Assembly (NCBI RefSeq): GCF_030864355.1
Contig: NC_083397.1
Location: 682,001-746,000, forward strand
Reading direction: 5' to 3'
DNA: 64,000 bases
DNA from: Cutaneotrichosporon cavernicola
Taxonomy: Eukaryota; Basidiomycota; Tremellomycetes; Trichosporonales; Trichosporonaceae
Made by a program: the position numbers and the translations under genes. Of the stretch, positions 9,653-21,643 are shown in pieces. Position 1 is the first letter of the stretch. Every line of letters begins with the position of its first letter. The notes beneath the pieces are model-generated. The model was not told the origin of the DNA. It saw nothing but the letters and a program-made list of their open reading frames with translations, and did no database searches.

Positions 9653-12600
9653 ATGACAACGACTCGTGACCCTACTTCCCATCGTCCCCGCTCCGCGTCG
9701 ACACATCAGCTCGAGTCGTGGGCTCAGCACCTCCACCTGGACTCGGGCTCGGAGCCCAACACGGTCCCCGGCACCCCCATCCAGACGTGAGTGACTCCCT
9801 GCAGGCACTGCCTGTGCCCACCTTGCTTCCCCCCAAGCTCGCACTGACCCCTCCCACAGTGTCGACCGCGTCCGCAAGCAGCAGGCTGGCCACGGCGGCC
9901 CTCTCAAGAAGGTCCTGGTCGCCAACCGTGGTGAGATCGCCATCCGTGTGTTCCGCACGGCCCACGAGCTCGCCATGTCGACCGTCGCCATCTACTCCTT
10001 CGAGGACCGCATGAACGCCCACCGCTACAAGTCGGACGAGTCGTACCTTGTCGGCAAGGGCAAGGCCCCAGTAGCTGCCTACCTCGACCAGGACGACATT
10101 CTCCGCATCGCCCTTGAGCAAGGCGTTGACATGATCCACCCTGGGTGAGTTCCTAAAAAAGAAGCGTTATCGCGGCGATATCAGTGAATGTGACTGACTC
10201 GATAAGTTACGGCTTCCTCGCCGAGAACGCCGAATTCGCTCGCAAGGTCGAGGAGGCCGGCATCGCCTTCATCGGCCCTCGCCCCGAGACGATCGACGCT
10301 CTTGGTGACAAGACCAAGGCCCGTGACGTCGCCATCAAGGTCAAGGTCCCCGTCGTCCCCGGTACCCCTGGCCCCGTTGAGTCGTACGAGCTTGCCGAGG
10401 ACTTCATCAAGCAGTACGGCTTCCCCGTCATCATCAAGGCCGCTATGGGTGGTGGCGGCCGTGGCATGCGTGTCGTCCGCGACCAGGAGAGCTTCAAGGA
10501 GAACTTTGAGCGTGCTGTTTCCGAGGCCAAGTCGGCCTTTGGCGACGGCACCGTCTTCATCGAGCGCTTCCTCGACAAGCCCCGCCACATCGAGGTCCAG
10601 CTTCTCGCCGACGCGCAGGGCAACTGCGTCCACCTCTTCGAGCGTGACTGCTCGGTTCAGCGTCGCCACCAGAAGGTCGTCGAGGTCGCTCCCGCACCCC
10701 ACCTCGACGAGCCCGTCCGCCAGGCCATCCTCAACGACGCGCTCAAGCTTGCCGCTGCCGTCGGCTACCGCAACGCCGGTACTGCCGAGTTCTTAGTCGA
10801 CCAGCAGAACCGCCACTACTTCATTGAGATCAACCCTCGTATCCAGGTCGAGCACACCATCACTGAGGAGATCACTGGCATCGACATTGTCGCCGCGCAG
10901 ATCCAGATCGCCGCTGGCGTGACTCTTGAGCAGCTCGGCCTCACCCAGGACCACATCCACCGCCGCGGCTTTGCCATCCAGTCGCGTATCACCACCGAGG
11001 ACCCCGCGCACAACTTCCAGCCTGACACTGGTAAGATCGAGGTCTACCGCTCGGCTGGTGGCAACGGTGTCCGTCTCGACGCCGCATCGGGCTACGCCGG
11101 TGCGCAGATCACCCCCCACTACGACTCGCTGCTCGTCAAGTGCTCGGTGTCGGGAGCCACCTACGAGGTTGCTCGTCGCAAGATGCTCCGTGCTCTCATC
11201 GAGTTCCGCATCCGTGGCGTCAAGACCAACATCCCCTTCCTCATTCGTCTCCTCACGCATCCCGTGTTCGAGTCGGGCCGCACCTGGACGACGTTCATCG
11301 ACGACAGCCCCGAGCTCTTCAAGCTCGTCCAGTCGCAGAACCGTGCACAGAAGCTTCTCGCTTACCTCGGTGACCTCGCCGTCAACGGCTCGTCCATTAA
11401 GGGTCAGAGCGGTGAGCCTGGCCTCAAGACCGAGGCCCTCATCCCCACCATCACCGACAAGGACGGCAAGGCCGTCGACACTTCAGCCTCGCAGCAGAAG
11501 GGTTGGCGCAACATCATTGTCAACGAGGGGCCCGAGGCCTTCGCCAAGGCCATCCGCGCCTACCCCGGCACCCTCATCATGGACACCACCTGGCGTGACG
11601 CTCACCAGTCGCTCCTCGCGACCCGTATGCGCACGGTCGACATGGTCAACATTGCCAAGGAGACCTCGCACGCGCTCTCGAACGCCTACTCGCTCGAGTG
11701 CTGGGGCGGAGCAACCTTCGACGTCGCCATGCGCTTCCTCTACGAGGACCCTTGGGAGCGTCTCCGCACCCTCCGTCGCCTTGTGCCCAACATCCCGCTC
11801 CAGGCTCTCGTCCGTGGCGCCAACGCCGTCGGCTACACCTCGTACCCCGACAACGCCATCTACGAGTTCTCGAAGAAGGCGGTTGAGGCCGGTCTCGACA
11901 TTTTCCGTGTCTTCGACTCGCTCAACTACTTTGACAACCTGAAGCTCGGTATCGACGCCGCCAAGAAGGCCGGCGGTGTTGTTGAGGGCACCATCTGCTA
12001 CTCGGGTGACGTTGCCAACCCCAAGAAGACCAAGTACACCCTCGAGTACTACCTCGACCTCACCGACAAGCTCGTTGGTGAGGGCATCCACGTCCTCGGC
12101 ATCAAGGACATGGCTGGTCTCCTCAAGCCCGAGGCTGCGACCATGCTCATTGGCGCGATCCGCAAGGCCCACCCCGACCTTCCGATCCACGTCCACTCGC
12201 ACGACACGGCCGGTGTCGCCGTCGCGTCGATGCTCGCCGCTGCCAAGGCCGGTGCTGACGTCGTCGACGTTGCCATTGACGACCTCTCTGGTCTCACTTC
12301 GCAGCCGGCCATGGGTGCTGTCGTCGCTGCCCTTGAGCAGTCCGGCCTCGGCCCTGGCATCTCGCACGAGAACATCATGGCTCTCAACACCTACTGGAGC
12401 CAGATCCGCCAGCTCTACGCGCCCTTCGAGGCTAACGTCCGCGCCTCGGACTCTGGTGTCTTTGACCACGAGATGCCCGGTGGCCAGTACACCAACCTGC
12501 AGTTCCAGGCGTCGCAGCTCGGCCTGGGCACTCAGTGGATCGAGATCAAGAAGAAGTACATCGAGGCCAACAAGCTTTGTGGTGACATCATCAAGGTCAC

Positions 12601-13423
12601 TCCCTCGTCCAAGGTTGTTGGTGACTTTGCCCAGTTCATGGTCTCGAACTCGCTCTCGATGGACGACGTCAAGGAGCGCGCCAAGACCCTCGACTTCCCC
12701 TCGTCCGTCGTCGAGTTCTTCCAGGGATACCTTGGCCAGCCGACCGGCGGCTTCCCCGAGCCGCTGCGCTCGGACATCATCCGTGACAAGCCTCGCATCG
12801 ACGCGCGGCCCGGTCTTTCGATGAAGCCTCTTAGCTTCAAGAAGATCAAGGCTGAGCTCCGCGAGAAGTACGGCAACATCATCAACGATTACGACGTCAT
12901 GTCCCACGTCATGTACCCCAAGGTGTACGAGGAGTACCAGGCCTTCGTCGAGAAGTACGGCGACCTCTCCATCCTCCCGACCCGTCACTTCCTGGGCAAG
13001 CCCCAGATCAACGAGGAGATGTCGGTCGAGATCGAGAAGGGCAAGGTCCTCACCATCAAGCTCCTTGCCGTTGGTCCCCTCGACGCGCACAAGGGCACCC
13101 GTGAGGTCTTCTTCGAGCTCAACGGCGAGACCCGTGCAGTGGTTGTCACCGACAACAACTCGGCCATTGAAATCGTCTCCCGCGAGAAGTCGATCCCGTC
13201 TGAGCCTGGATCGATTGGCGCCCAGATGTCGGGTGTCATTCTCGAGGTGCGTGTCAAGGAGGGCCAGAAGGTGCAGAGCGGCGACCCGATCGCCGTCATC
13301 TCGGCCATGAAGATGGAGTCGGTCATCTCCACGCCTGTTGCTGGTGTGGTCAAGCGTGTCGTGGTCGAGGCCAACGACTCGCTTGGGCAGGGCGACCTCA
13401 TTGCCGAGATTGTGCACGCGTAG
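9653..13423 (+). CDS. PYC: Pyruvate carboxylase
   Basis: Biotin enzyme that makes oxaloacetate from pyruvate, bicarbonate and ATP; cytosolic in most fungi. Three exons: 9653-9786, 9860-10144 and 10207-13423, 1,211 residues. Introns are 73 and 62 nt. In order: biotin carboxylase N-domain ([20 protein letters not shown]), ATP-grasp with the glycine loop [14 protein letters not shown] and catalytic [11 protein letters not shown], the carboxyltransferase domain ([32 protein letters not shown]), the PYC linker region, and a C-terminal biotinyl domain with SAMKMES carrying the acceptor Lys. The ~45 residues before VDRVRKQQ are poorly conserved and Ser/Thr/Pro-rich. Length matches the family. Codon use is strongly biased to C-ending codons, as expected for a highly expressed gene. 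Confidence 0.97.
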
Positions 13424-13789
13424 ATGTCGACGGTATTAGTAGCAGTAGTGTAGGATCTAAGATGTCTCGAGGGTTATGTAGAGGATACAGAATCGCATTT
13501 GGACAGCAGTTGGGTTGCTTTGGGAGGCGGACACGGTAATTGTCTCAATCTGCGCTGTCAGTTTGTCGTCTACGACTGGTTGGAGATGAGCAGGCGTAGG
13601 GTGCACTAGAAGCTAGTCATTGATGAGCGGCCCAGTATCCCCTGCAGAATCAACAGCGAGTCAACAGCTCAACAGGTTCCGCCTAGAATTACATCTCTGT
13701 TACAACCGTTTCGTGTCTAAAGTGCTGTCTTAAGCGAATAGCGATGGACGAAGAGGACCAGGGCCGGGCTAAGCAGTACTGGGTTCTGC
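13424..13789. other. Convergent intergenic region PYC / HSK3
   Basis: 366 bp holding the 3' ends of two genes that point towards each other. No additional feature seen. Confidence 0.5.
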
Positions 13790-14139
13790 TCAGCCGCGCT
13801 CCGTGTCCGTTGAGCGGTCTGCCTCTCGCTCCTCGGCCGCTGCGTTTGCCGTGTTGATCTCAACATCGAGAAGCGCAGAGGTCGCCATGAACCTGGTGTC
13901 AGCTGCCATGTACCCTTGCAGCTGGATCCAGCGTCTCCTCCTAGTGGCTTGTCTACTCGTGCTCCCTCCCCGCCATCAACTCACTGGGCAGCATGGCATG
14001 CGGCAAACTGCTGCATGTGGAGCAGATACTCGCTCAGCTGGCCCATGAGTTGGTCTGTTTCGGCCATGGTCGAGTTGAGTGCACGGATACGGCCGCCGAG
14101 TGCATTGTAATGGCGGGCTTTTGTAGTTGATGTCGACAT
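13790..14139 (-). CDS. HSK3: DASH complex subunit Hsk3
   Basis: Kinetochore-microtubule DASH/Dam1 ring subunit, 85 residues. Exons 14139-13985 and 13892-13790, separated by a 92-nt intron (gtgagt ... gctgacaccag). The spliced product starts MSTSTTKARHYNALGGRIRA and continues LNSTMAETDQLMGQLSEYLLHM. Across the junction it reads FAACHAAQ-FMATSALLDVE, aligning with the family pattern (RQYxxLxxxLxxLxxxLxxTExL ... GxLFMAAxRVLxEE). An ATG 60 bases further upstream is in frame (…LTMSTSTTK), but the second ATG fits family starts better. It diverges from CYC3, 221 bp away. Unspliced, the C-terminal half is missing and the gene is easily overlooked. Confidence 0.8.
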
Positions 14140-14360
14140 GGTTAAGTTGTAAACAAGTGTGAGTGATGAGTTGAGCGTGACTGATCTCGCTGTTGACATG
14201 ATGGAAAGGGAGCCCGGATAATCTCCTCACGTGGCAATGCTCCGCACTGATCCCGCCACGGTTGTTATCGGCCTGGGCGTCGAGTTTTTGATTTCAGCCC
14301 ATTCGGGTTGGTCTGTTGACATTTCCTCCATCTTGGCATATCTCATCTCATCATATCATC

Positions 14361-15396
14361 ATGAAGTGGAATATCGGCTTCGGCTCCTCTTCTGACTCGG
14401 CACCAGCCATGCCGGCCGACCATCCTCCCGTGCCGACCGGCGCCGGTGCTGCCCAGTGCCCCATCGACCACGCCTCCCTCTCTCCCGAGATGATCGCCGC
14501 TCACAAGGCCCGCGCCGAGGCTGAAAAGGCCAAGGCGGCCCAGTGCCCCATCGACCACGCCTCCATGTCTCCAGAGGAGATTGCGGCGCTCCGCGCCCGC
14601 ACCCAACAGAAGAACGAGGGCGGCGGTATGATGGGTGCGCTTGGGGCGGCAGTTGGTGCACCCAACGCCCTCAACCCCGTCAACCACATTCCTGAGGGAC
14701 TGTCAGCGACGGAGCGCGCGCCGGGACAGCAGATCGACCTGTCGACTGAGCGGACAATGAGCACCATTCCTCGCCCGCAGACCAATGAGGACGCATATGG
14801 CGGCGGCGAGGACAAGGTCTGGGCGTACCCCAGCCCTCAGCAGTTCTACGTAAGTTAGAGGGTAGAGTGGTAGAGTTGTTTTTGACACCAGAACGCACTC
14901 GTCCGTAAAGGATGGGAGACGCCAGAAGACTCGATCGACATGATTGTCGACATCCACAATTTCATCAACGAGGGCGCATGGGACGAGATCATGAAGTGGG
15001 AGAAGCGGCGGCCTGGGTGAGTTGCTCTCTAAAAGGCAACAAGCTGACATCAGAGGTGAGCATGCGCAGCTGGCAAAGTTCCAGGGCCGGCCACATGACT
15101 TGACCCCCCGTGCGCGGTGGCAGCTGTTCATGGCCAAGCTCTTCCCGAACGATTACAGTTCCGAGCCGCCTTTTGACCGGCACGACTGGATTGTCACGCG
15201 TCCAATCCTCGACGCAGAGGGTAACAAGACCAAGGAGGAGGCGTCGACGCGCTACGTCATCGACTATTACTCTGTGCCCAGTACTGAGGGCGAGGCCGTG
15301 TTCTCGCTCGAGGTGCGGCCGGCACTCGACTCGTTTGCGGACGCGAGCGAGCGTGTCAAGATGGCTGCGCAGGAGTGGATGCAGAGCCGCAGCTGA
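14361..15396 (+). CDS. CYC3: Holocytochrome c synthase (cytochrome c heme lyase)
   Basis: Intermembrane-space enzyme that covalently attaches heme to apocytochrome c. Exons 14361-14849, 14892-15016 and 15054-15396; introns 42 and 37 nt; 318 residues. The N-terminus carries two copies of [13 protein letters not shown], heme-regulatory-type Cys-Pro motifs. The conserved core follows: [26 protein letters not shown], the heme-binding His in [19 protein letters not shown], and [10 protein letters not shown]. The C-terminal YVIDYYSVP and [10 protein letters not shown] are also typical. Whether this single gene also serves cytochrome c1 (CYT2 role) cannot be told from the window. Confidence 0.95.
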
Positions 15397-18300
15397 TTGT
15401 TGTACGTTGTTATGTTTGCATGTTCACCCCGGTCAAGCAGGGAAGCGGGGCAAGTGTGAGCGGGCGATTGATGTACTGACCTTGTTTCCTTTGACGAGAG
15501 AATGTGCTGCCCAGCTGCAGCCCAAGTCGCGCTTTGTTTAGCTGTAAGACATTGACCTCGCGGACCCACTCACAATACATGACGACCACGGCGTGGGGAG
15601 AGGATCATCTGTGGAGCTGCTGACTGATGGACGGGATCCGGCGTCGCCAGATGAGACCTTGCCGATGGCGTGTCGGAGCTTGCAGTGGGTAGCTGTAAAG
15701 CTCTGAACTGACGCTGGGGCCGGAGGTGGACTAAGATTGCCGGAGGGCAGTCTCTCGCCAGTGGACGTGGCTTGGGAGGATGTATTCAACGGAAATGGTC
15801 ACCTGATAGCTGAATCAACAAGGGAATACTCAAAGCCCACCGCGAGACACCTCAAACCTGCCCTCGCCAAACTAGATGCCTTGAAGCCTGTGATGGGCCT
15901 GAATGGGTGATGGGTGGCGGAGCATATCTTCGCATAAGGAATGCGCGACAGGAACTGGTCAAAGGAGCTAGAGGGAAACGGTGAGCCTTGAGGACAAACT
16001 CCGACGCCTTTGTGGACTGGGAGGGAGGAAAGGGGGCAAGTGGGGACTGTACTGTAACTGGTTGATCGTCAGTGCACCTTTCTCGCCTCGCCAGTCGTCG
16101 ACCACCGTCATCGTGGACTCTAAGGCCCAATGCTACCTTGCTCGTCTTCTCCATTACCTATTCCTTCAATCCTGCTCCAACCAGGCTCCATCTCCTTTGA
16201 TGTAGCTAAGCCTTACATCCTGCAAAACTTTCCTACTTGTCGACACTGGGCCGGTCGACGGCAAGCCCTGCTCACAGACGGCAAAGCGCTGCTCCCAGGC
16301 AGTAAGCTGGTAAGGTCAGGCAGCCTAGTCGGAGTCGACGGTGTAAACCCAACTACCGGAGCTGTTTCCTCCCCAAGATCAGAGCGGCGGAGATACATGT
16401 ACCATGTCTTCTCGACTCCAGAATGTTCCCTCACATTTGGACTCGATCGCCACTAGCTCCGTAGTGCAGCCGGGAGAGAGTCGGCTGGCATCGTGATTGG
16501 ATGTAGTAGCAAGTAGAGAAGCCAACTGACACGGTGATTAGAACGTGCTCGTCAAGTAGATTGATGACACTCTGTAGCTCTGTGACGTTGTCGGTTGGTG
16601 TCACCTCACATGGGCCAAGTGAAGGAAGGGGACTTGGCTTCAATTTGGCATGTGGCAGACCAGGCCTGTTGAATCGAAACCCGTTAATCCGCTTAGTCAA
16701 GACATAGTAATCGTGGCCCAACTCGACCCACTCTGACAAAACAAAGGCAGTCTAGTCATGCATGTCGGGTTGCCCCATACAGTTTGCAGTGGGCAGGATG
16801 GACGGGGCGCCCCAAGAGTTGTCTACATCCGCTTCGGCGTTCGATTTCGCAGGGTATTCTCGTTTTTGTACAAGGCCGAACCGGGGAGAACGGCGGGTGG
16901 TGATGGTCATGTGCACGGCTCTCCCCACGTCAATGATCATGATGAAGGGACCGTGGTACCGTGCAGCTAGGACGATGAAGGGTGGTACCGTGCAGCCAGG
17001 GCGATGAAGGTTGGTACCGTGAGCAAGTTACATTCCCCATCAGCGCGCGATTACCATCATTGGCGGTGGGCGCGCGGGTACGATATGTGGGGACTGTCCA
17101 CGCGACTGACGCCACCGTCATTGAAAGTGGGGAGTGGGACGCACACGACCATTGACGAGGTCATGTGGACGGTGCCCCACAGGATGCACCACGACGCGAC
17201 ATGACCACGCGTCATCTGCGACCCCACTTGTGAGCATGGTCAGTGAACAGCGGGCACCTTGGCAGCTAGGCCAGAGGTTCAGGTAACCTGGGGCCTGAAT
17301 GTCGCGGTTTGCCCCACAGAACAATGTTGGCTAGATGAATGTTCTGCAGTCTGCCTGCTGCCTGAAGGGTCCTCAGGCCTCAGGTCTGGGCATGTTTTCA
17401 ACGTTGGTCTCGGTATCTCGATCACAAGGTCCGCGCCACCGGCATGGAGCTTCGGCAAGGCGAAATGACGGGGTGCGGTGTGGCCAGTCCAGGCCAGGAG
17501 CTGGGTGGAGGTCGTAGTAGGGCAGATAGGAAGACGCCACGCGTCCTGGATCTGATGGGGTTGGGGTTGGGGTAGCGAGGAGCTTGATTCTGCGCTGGGG
17601 CCGACTTGAGGCATGGTGGATGGAGTGGGGAGTTTGGCACCAAGGAGCGTCTGTGACCTCATGGTGGAGGTTGCCTCGCCACCAGCTTGCCAGCTGTCTG
17701 CCTCGGATGTGTGCTACCGAATGGCTATGTAGATGACCGGTTTGCTTTCAGTATCATGTTATCGGGTGTTATCAGTACACCAGACTCGGAAGACGTAGCC
17801 AAGTAGTAACATGACTCGGCCCGTGACGACCCGACATGGGTCCGTGTAAGTTCGGGGCGCATGAGAAGAGGATGGGATTTGAGGGAGAAGCATTCCTACG
17901 ATAACTTGGGGTAGCGGCATGGTTAATTGACAGCCGGCAATGTAGCGTGGAACGAAGACTAAGTAGGATCCACAATCCACAATCTACAATCCATGATCCA
18001 TTCCTAGTTGATGGGCCGCAGTTAATATGTGATACTAATCGCGTGGCTATGATACGCGATCGAGAACAGGTAACTAGCGAGCAAAGCGGATGGCGGGATA
18101 CTCGATTGGGGTGTGTGCGTCTACGTCTACGTTTGCGTCATTTGGAGCCAAACCTAAGGCAAGGATTAGTAATGACTTGGAGCCGATGAGAGCCTTGTAA
18201 TACACAGTCAAGGCTGGCAACTGCGTGTCAGGGTCTCCCCACCGTCCCCAGTCTCCCCACAATCCCCACAGTCCCCAACAATTCGACTTTTGAGTTGTTT

Positions 18301-19228
18301 TCAATCTACCTCCACTTGGGCCTACCAGTAAGGTCACATTGGCTTTTACCCCACCTCACCAAAATGGTCACCTGCCTTGCCTTCCCCCCAGTAAGCCAGC
18401 ACGCAGTCCAAACGCACTGCTTTGGCGGTCATGCATCTCCGCGCCAACCAGACTCGGGTCCTTCTCCATAACCTCAGTCGACGTCGACATTGCCACAGTC
18501 TTCACCGCCCCATGCTCCACTCGTCATCTCCTCTACTATAATCTACCAGCTATACGAACCGTTCCGACTCTGACTCGTTTCCCACACATACACAACACAC
18601 ACCGGTTATTGTAACGCGGCAGAGTCGAATTGTCAAACACTAGAATAGTTTAATCGCAGTTCGGGGATTCTGGGGCCCATCTTGATCCGACGTTCCCTTA
18701 TTCCCCAACGATATTCAATCTCATAATCTCTCTCTGTCTCGGCCTAACCGCCAATTCTCGCCAATAGCTTTTTTTTTTCCTCACACACACTCTCTCTTGC
18801 ACCCGCCAAGTAGTCGAATTACCCACGCAACACGTTCCTGATTAACCTGGCTATTCGAATCCTACAATCTTACCCGCCTCGCCACGCCTCGCCTCTCCTA
18901 GCTCTCCTCCCTCTGTCCCTTAAACCTCGACCGTACCCTCAATCCTTGATTGTCTTGTCTTGAAACTGCGCCGCGCTCCAGAGGTCGAGAGAATCCACCT
19001 TGGCCACCGGGCTATTCTTAATTACGCTGCCTCCGCTTGTCACCCTCCACCAAACCAAGTCGTTGGCCCCACGACATTGATACTAAGCTTCCTGGCTCAT
19101 CCATCTTGGACGCCACAACTAGACCATCATCCATCCACTCGTCACCCATATATCAACTCGGTATTCCTCTTATTCCCCACGCATCAAGCGCCACCAAACC
19201 CACAACCAACCCACTCACTCTTCCAACT
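15397..19228. other. 3.8-kb gene-poor region
   Basis: No supported coding region or RNA gene on either strand. It contains a degenerate tandem repeat (16941-17024) and runs of short C-rich iterations such as TCCCCAC/GTCCCCA near 18230-18285. From about 18770 to 19228 the plus strand becomes pyrimidine-rich (a 10-T run, then CT/CA-rich sequence), most likely the promoter and long leader of the gene starting at 19229. Confidence 0.45.
16941..17024. repeat. Degenerate tandem repeat, about three copies
   Basis: Three successive units begin GATGAAGG and contain GGTACCGTG: 16941-16973 (33 nt), 16974-17002 (29 nt) and 17003-17024 (partial). Each complete unit carries a KpnI-like GGTACC. No gene overlaps it. 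Confidence 0.85.
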
Positions 19229-19780
19229 ATGCCTACCGACGCCCTCCTCCGCCCCGCCGCACTTCACCAGTTTACCTCAAACTCGGCTTACGACGAGCGC
19301 ATGTCACCCTCGGCCCGTGAGCGCTGGTCGCCGACCTCGAGTGACAGCGGTGACGACGAGTCGACCGACGCGCGTGACGAGGACGAGCTCAACAACGCCC
19401 CCATGGCACCGGCTCCTGCCCCGGCTGCTGTAGCCCGCCCCTCGGGAGGCTTCCCCCTCCGCGCCATGCGCCAGCCTTCGCCGCCTCGCTCGTCGCCCAT
19501 GTCTCCTCTGGCTGCCGGGCCGCGTCCTCAGATGCCCCGTCGCCTTTCACCCCTCGCGCCCATGGGTTCCGGTGCCGCGCCGTCGCCATCAGCACCTCGG
19601 CCCCAGCTGAGCCTCCCCAAGGGCCAGCCCCTCGCTCGTTCGCTCCTCAACCGCGCGGTCAACGGCGCGTCCCAGCCTCAGCGTCCCAAGAAGACGACCA
19701 AGCTCATTGTCGCCACGAAGCCTATGCGGACGACATTCCAGCTCTCGCTCAGCGCCGAGGAACTTGCTCGCAAGTCGTAA
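19229..19780 (+). CDS. Hypothetical Ser/Pro-rich disordered protein
   Basis: 183 residues, single exon, no family recognised. Composition is Ser, Pro, Ala and Arg-rich, with many SP sites (MSPSARERWSPTSS, PSPPRSSPMSPL) suggesting a proline-directed kinase target. There is an acidic stretch near residues 32-55 (DSGDDESTDARDEDEL) and a more ordered basic end (KKTTKLIVATKPMRTTFQLS) that may be the conserved part. The start is chosen at the first ATG after a long pyrimidine-rich leader. Codon use resembles the neighbouring real genes (C-rich third positions), supporting translation. A link to a regulatory or cell-cycle role would be guesswork. Confidence 0.6.
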   Translation: MPTDALLRPAALHQFTSNSAYDERMSPSARERWSPTSSDSGDDESTDARDEDELNNAPMAPAPAPAAVARPSGGFPLRAMRQPSPPRSSPMSPLAAGPRPQMPRRLSPLAPMGSGAAPSPSAPRPQLSLPKGQPLARSLLNRAVNGASQPQRPKKTTKLIVATKPMRTTFQLSLSAEELARKS

Positions 19781-21643
19781 AGTCGCGTCGCGTCTTTTCG
19801 TCCGTTGCATCCTTTGCGGGCAAAGGTCACCGGCATGTCCGAAACCCTCCCCAGCCCAACGGTACATTCCCTTGTGCCCCATCACACTATACGCACAGAC
19901 CGCCACCCCCGTGACGATCAGCGTCACCTACTACACGAGCATAGAGCATTCCCCAGCGGCAGTGGACACGACTGCTTCCGCGGGCCTCAACAAGGCGATG
20001 AGCCTCCCACCCTTTGTAATGCGATTAGAATTTTGTATTTCTGTAGACTTATTTGTGGTAATGCAAGAAGATGCTGTCTATCCCAGATCAGAGTGTCTTT
20101 GTCGCGTCAGAGTCGTCAACTCGTTGGGCCACGGGTTTGGCGGCGGCCGTGTTGAAATCAGTGGTTGAGCGACTGTCATTCCTCATTCATTGTTTCCCTC
20201 CACCAACGTCACGACCGACATGACTGCCAACAAGGATGGATCCCTAAGCCAATCCCCCCCATCCGTTTTTCGCAGCCAAAGTGCGATCGTGCGACTTGAT
20301 GCTTGAGAAAAAGCAATGCGGATTGCTGCGGTCTACTCTCCACAATCAAACATTTCATGAGCATACAGTGGCATCCTCCTAGAACTGGAGCTTGTACAGC
20401 TTGTACAGCTTGTACACATTGTGCCACTCAACACATGGTCCAGCCCCAAAGAAAAGCAACCGACCTCCACCTTGAATTTGGCAGGATCCTTGAATGTCCC
20501 TAATTACTTAACCCCATACAATCCCCGACACCAGTTGAACCCTCAAGATACCACGTGCCAAATCGGACGGAATCACTAAAATCCCACGACGAGTATACGG
20601 TTAGTCACTGTCGATGCCAACGTTGCTGATAGGCCTGATAGGCGAGGCTGCCAAGTCGGGCAGAGAGAGTCGGACTATCTCGCCACCAGCCTGCGTTGTA
20701 GCCTGGGAACCGCGATCGTGGATCCTGGATCCAGCGATGCTCAGTCTAAGTCTAGACCGTGTCATCTCGCAGCTCGCTTTGTCTCACACTCGAGTCGAGG
20801 GTGAGAAGGGTGAGGTTGATGTTACGTGACAAGTGACGTGCGTGGGCGTGATCTCACGACGTGGGAGCGGGCAGTTCCGGGGTGCTCACTACGTGGGATC
20901 TAGAGTGAGCCATAGGGCGCGTTATAAAATCGGTCAATCATAGCCGGTTATCGGGTCCAGATGAGATGAATGGCGCAGCATTCCGCTCACGATTATGGCG
21001 TGGGTGTGGAATGCTACACCACTGATATCTAAAAACACCACTTGCTCGCTTCTAGTTGGCCCACGCTCATGCCGCTACATCCCATCGTCTCACAACCTGT
21101 AGCTCGAGGATGGACTGAGCTAGTGCAAGATGCAGAAAACGTTGCAACGCTGAGCACACGTGCCGAAACGCTGCAATTCCAATTGCACTGGACAGCTACA
21201 TCGTATTCTGGACGTTGCTGGCAATCTTGGCCATCTCACACGTGCCACACACGTTCCCTTGATGTCTCATCTTGTCTGGCTCGTAAGCTGCACCTCTCCC
21301 TATCTGCCTCGACCAACATTGTGGCTGACATTTCTATCTGGTGCTACCGGACCCACTTGACGCTACGATGCGATCTCTTCACACACGTTCCGGCTGTCCC
21401 GTCATAGTTGCATTTATCCAGTGACGCTATTCGAATGCCAACGATAAACCCCAACAAGCTCACGTCTCATACTGCGTCTCTCCACACATATATCGCATCC
21501 CCTTGACTTCATCTTGTCACCTTGCTCACAACCTCAAAGGTGTTGCAGTGCGACAGGGGAGGTTGACGAGAGGGAACTGCCACGTGGCATTGCCAATATC
21601 GGGCATAAAAGGGATCCCAAAACAGCTTTCCCAACAAGTCAAC
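19781..21643. other. Gene-free stretch before the tRNA gene
   Basis: 1.9 kb without a supported gene. It contains three tandem AGCTTGTAC units at 20389-20415 and a cluster of ACGTG cores around 20823-20895. A TATA-like GCATAAAAGG at about 21603 precedes the tRNA. Confidence 0.45.
20389..20415. repeat. 9-bp tandem repeat AGCTTGTAC x3
   Basis: Three exact head-to-tail copies of AGCTTGTAC, containing the palindromic TGTACA at each junction but one. Confidence 0.9.

Noticed and set aside
11483..13417. 644-residue open frame antisense to pyruvate carboxylase
   Set aside because: It is a product of strong C-ending codon bias on the coding strand, giving a stop-free complement. The protein is Asp/Val/Leu/Arg/Gly low-complexity, with no family resemblance.
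13893..13984. Alternative HSK3 acceptors at ccactag or ggatccag
   Set aside because: They give a shifted frame or a product with no fit to the family. The gctgacaccag acceptor gives the conserved FMATSALL block.
19707..20168. 153-residue plus-strand frame overlapping and following the 183-residue gene
   Set aside because: Frame-shifted shadow of the gene end running into intergenic sequence; no codon bias or motif.
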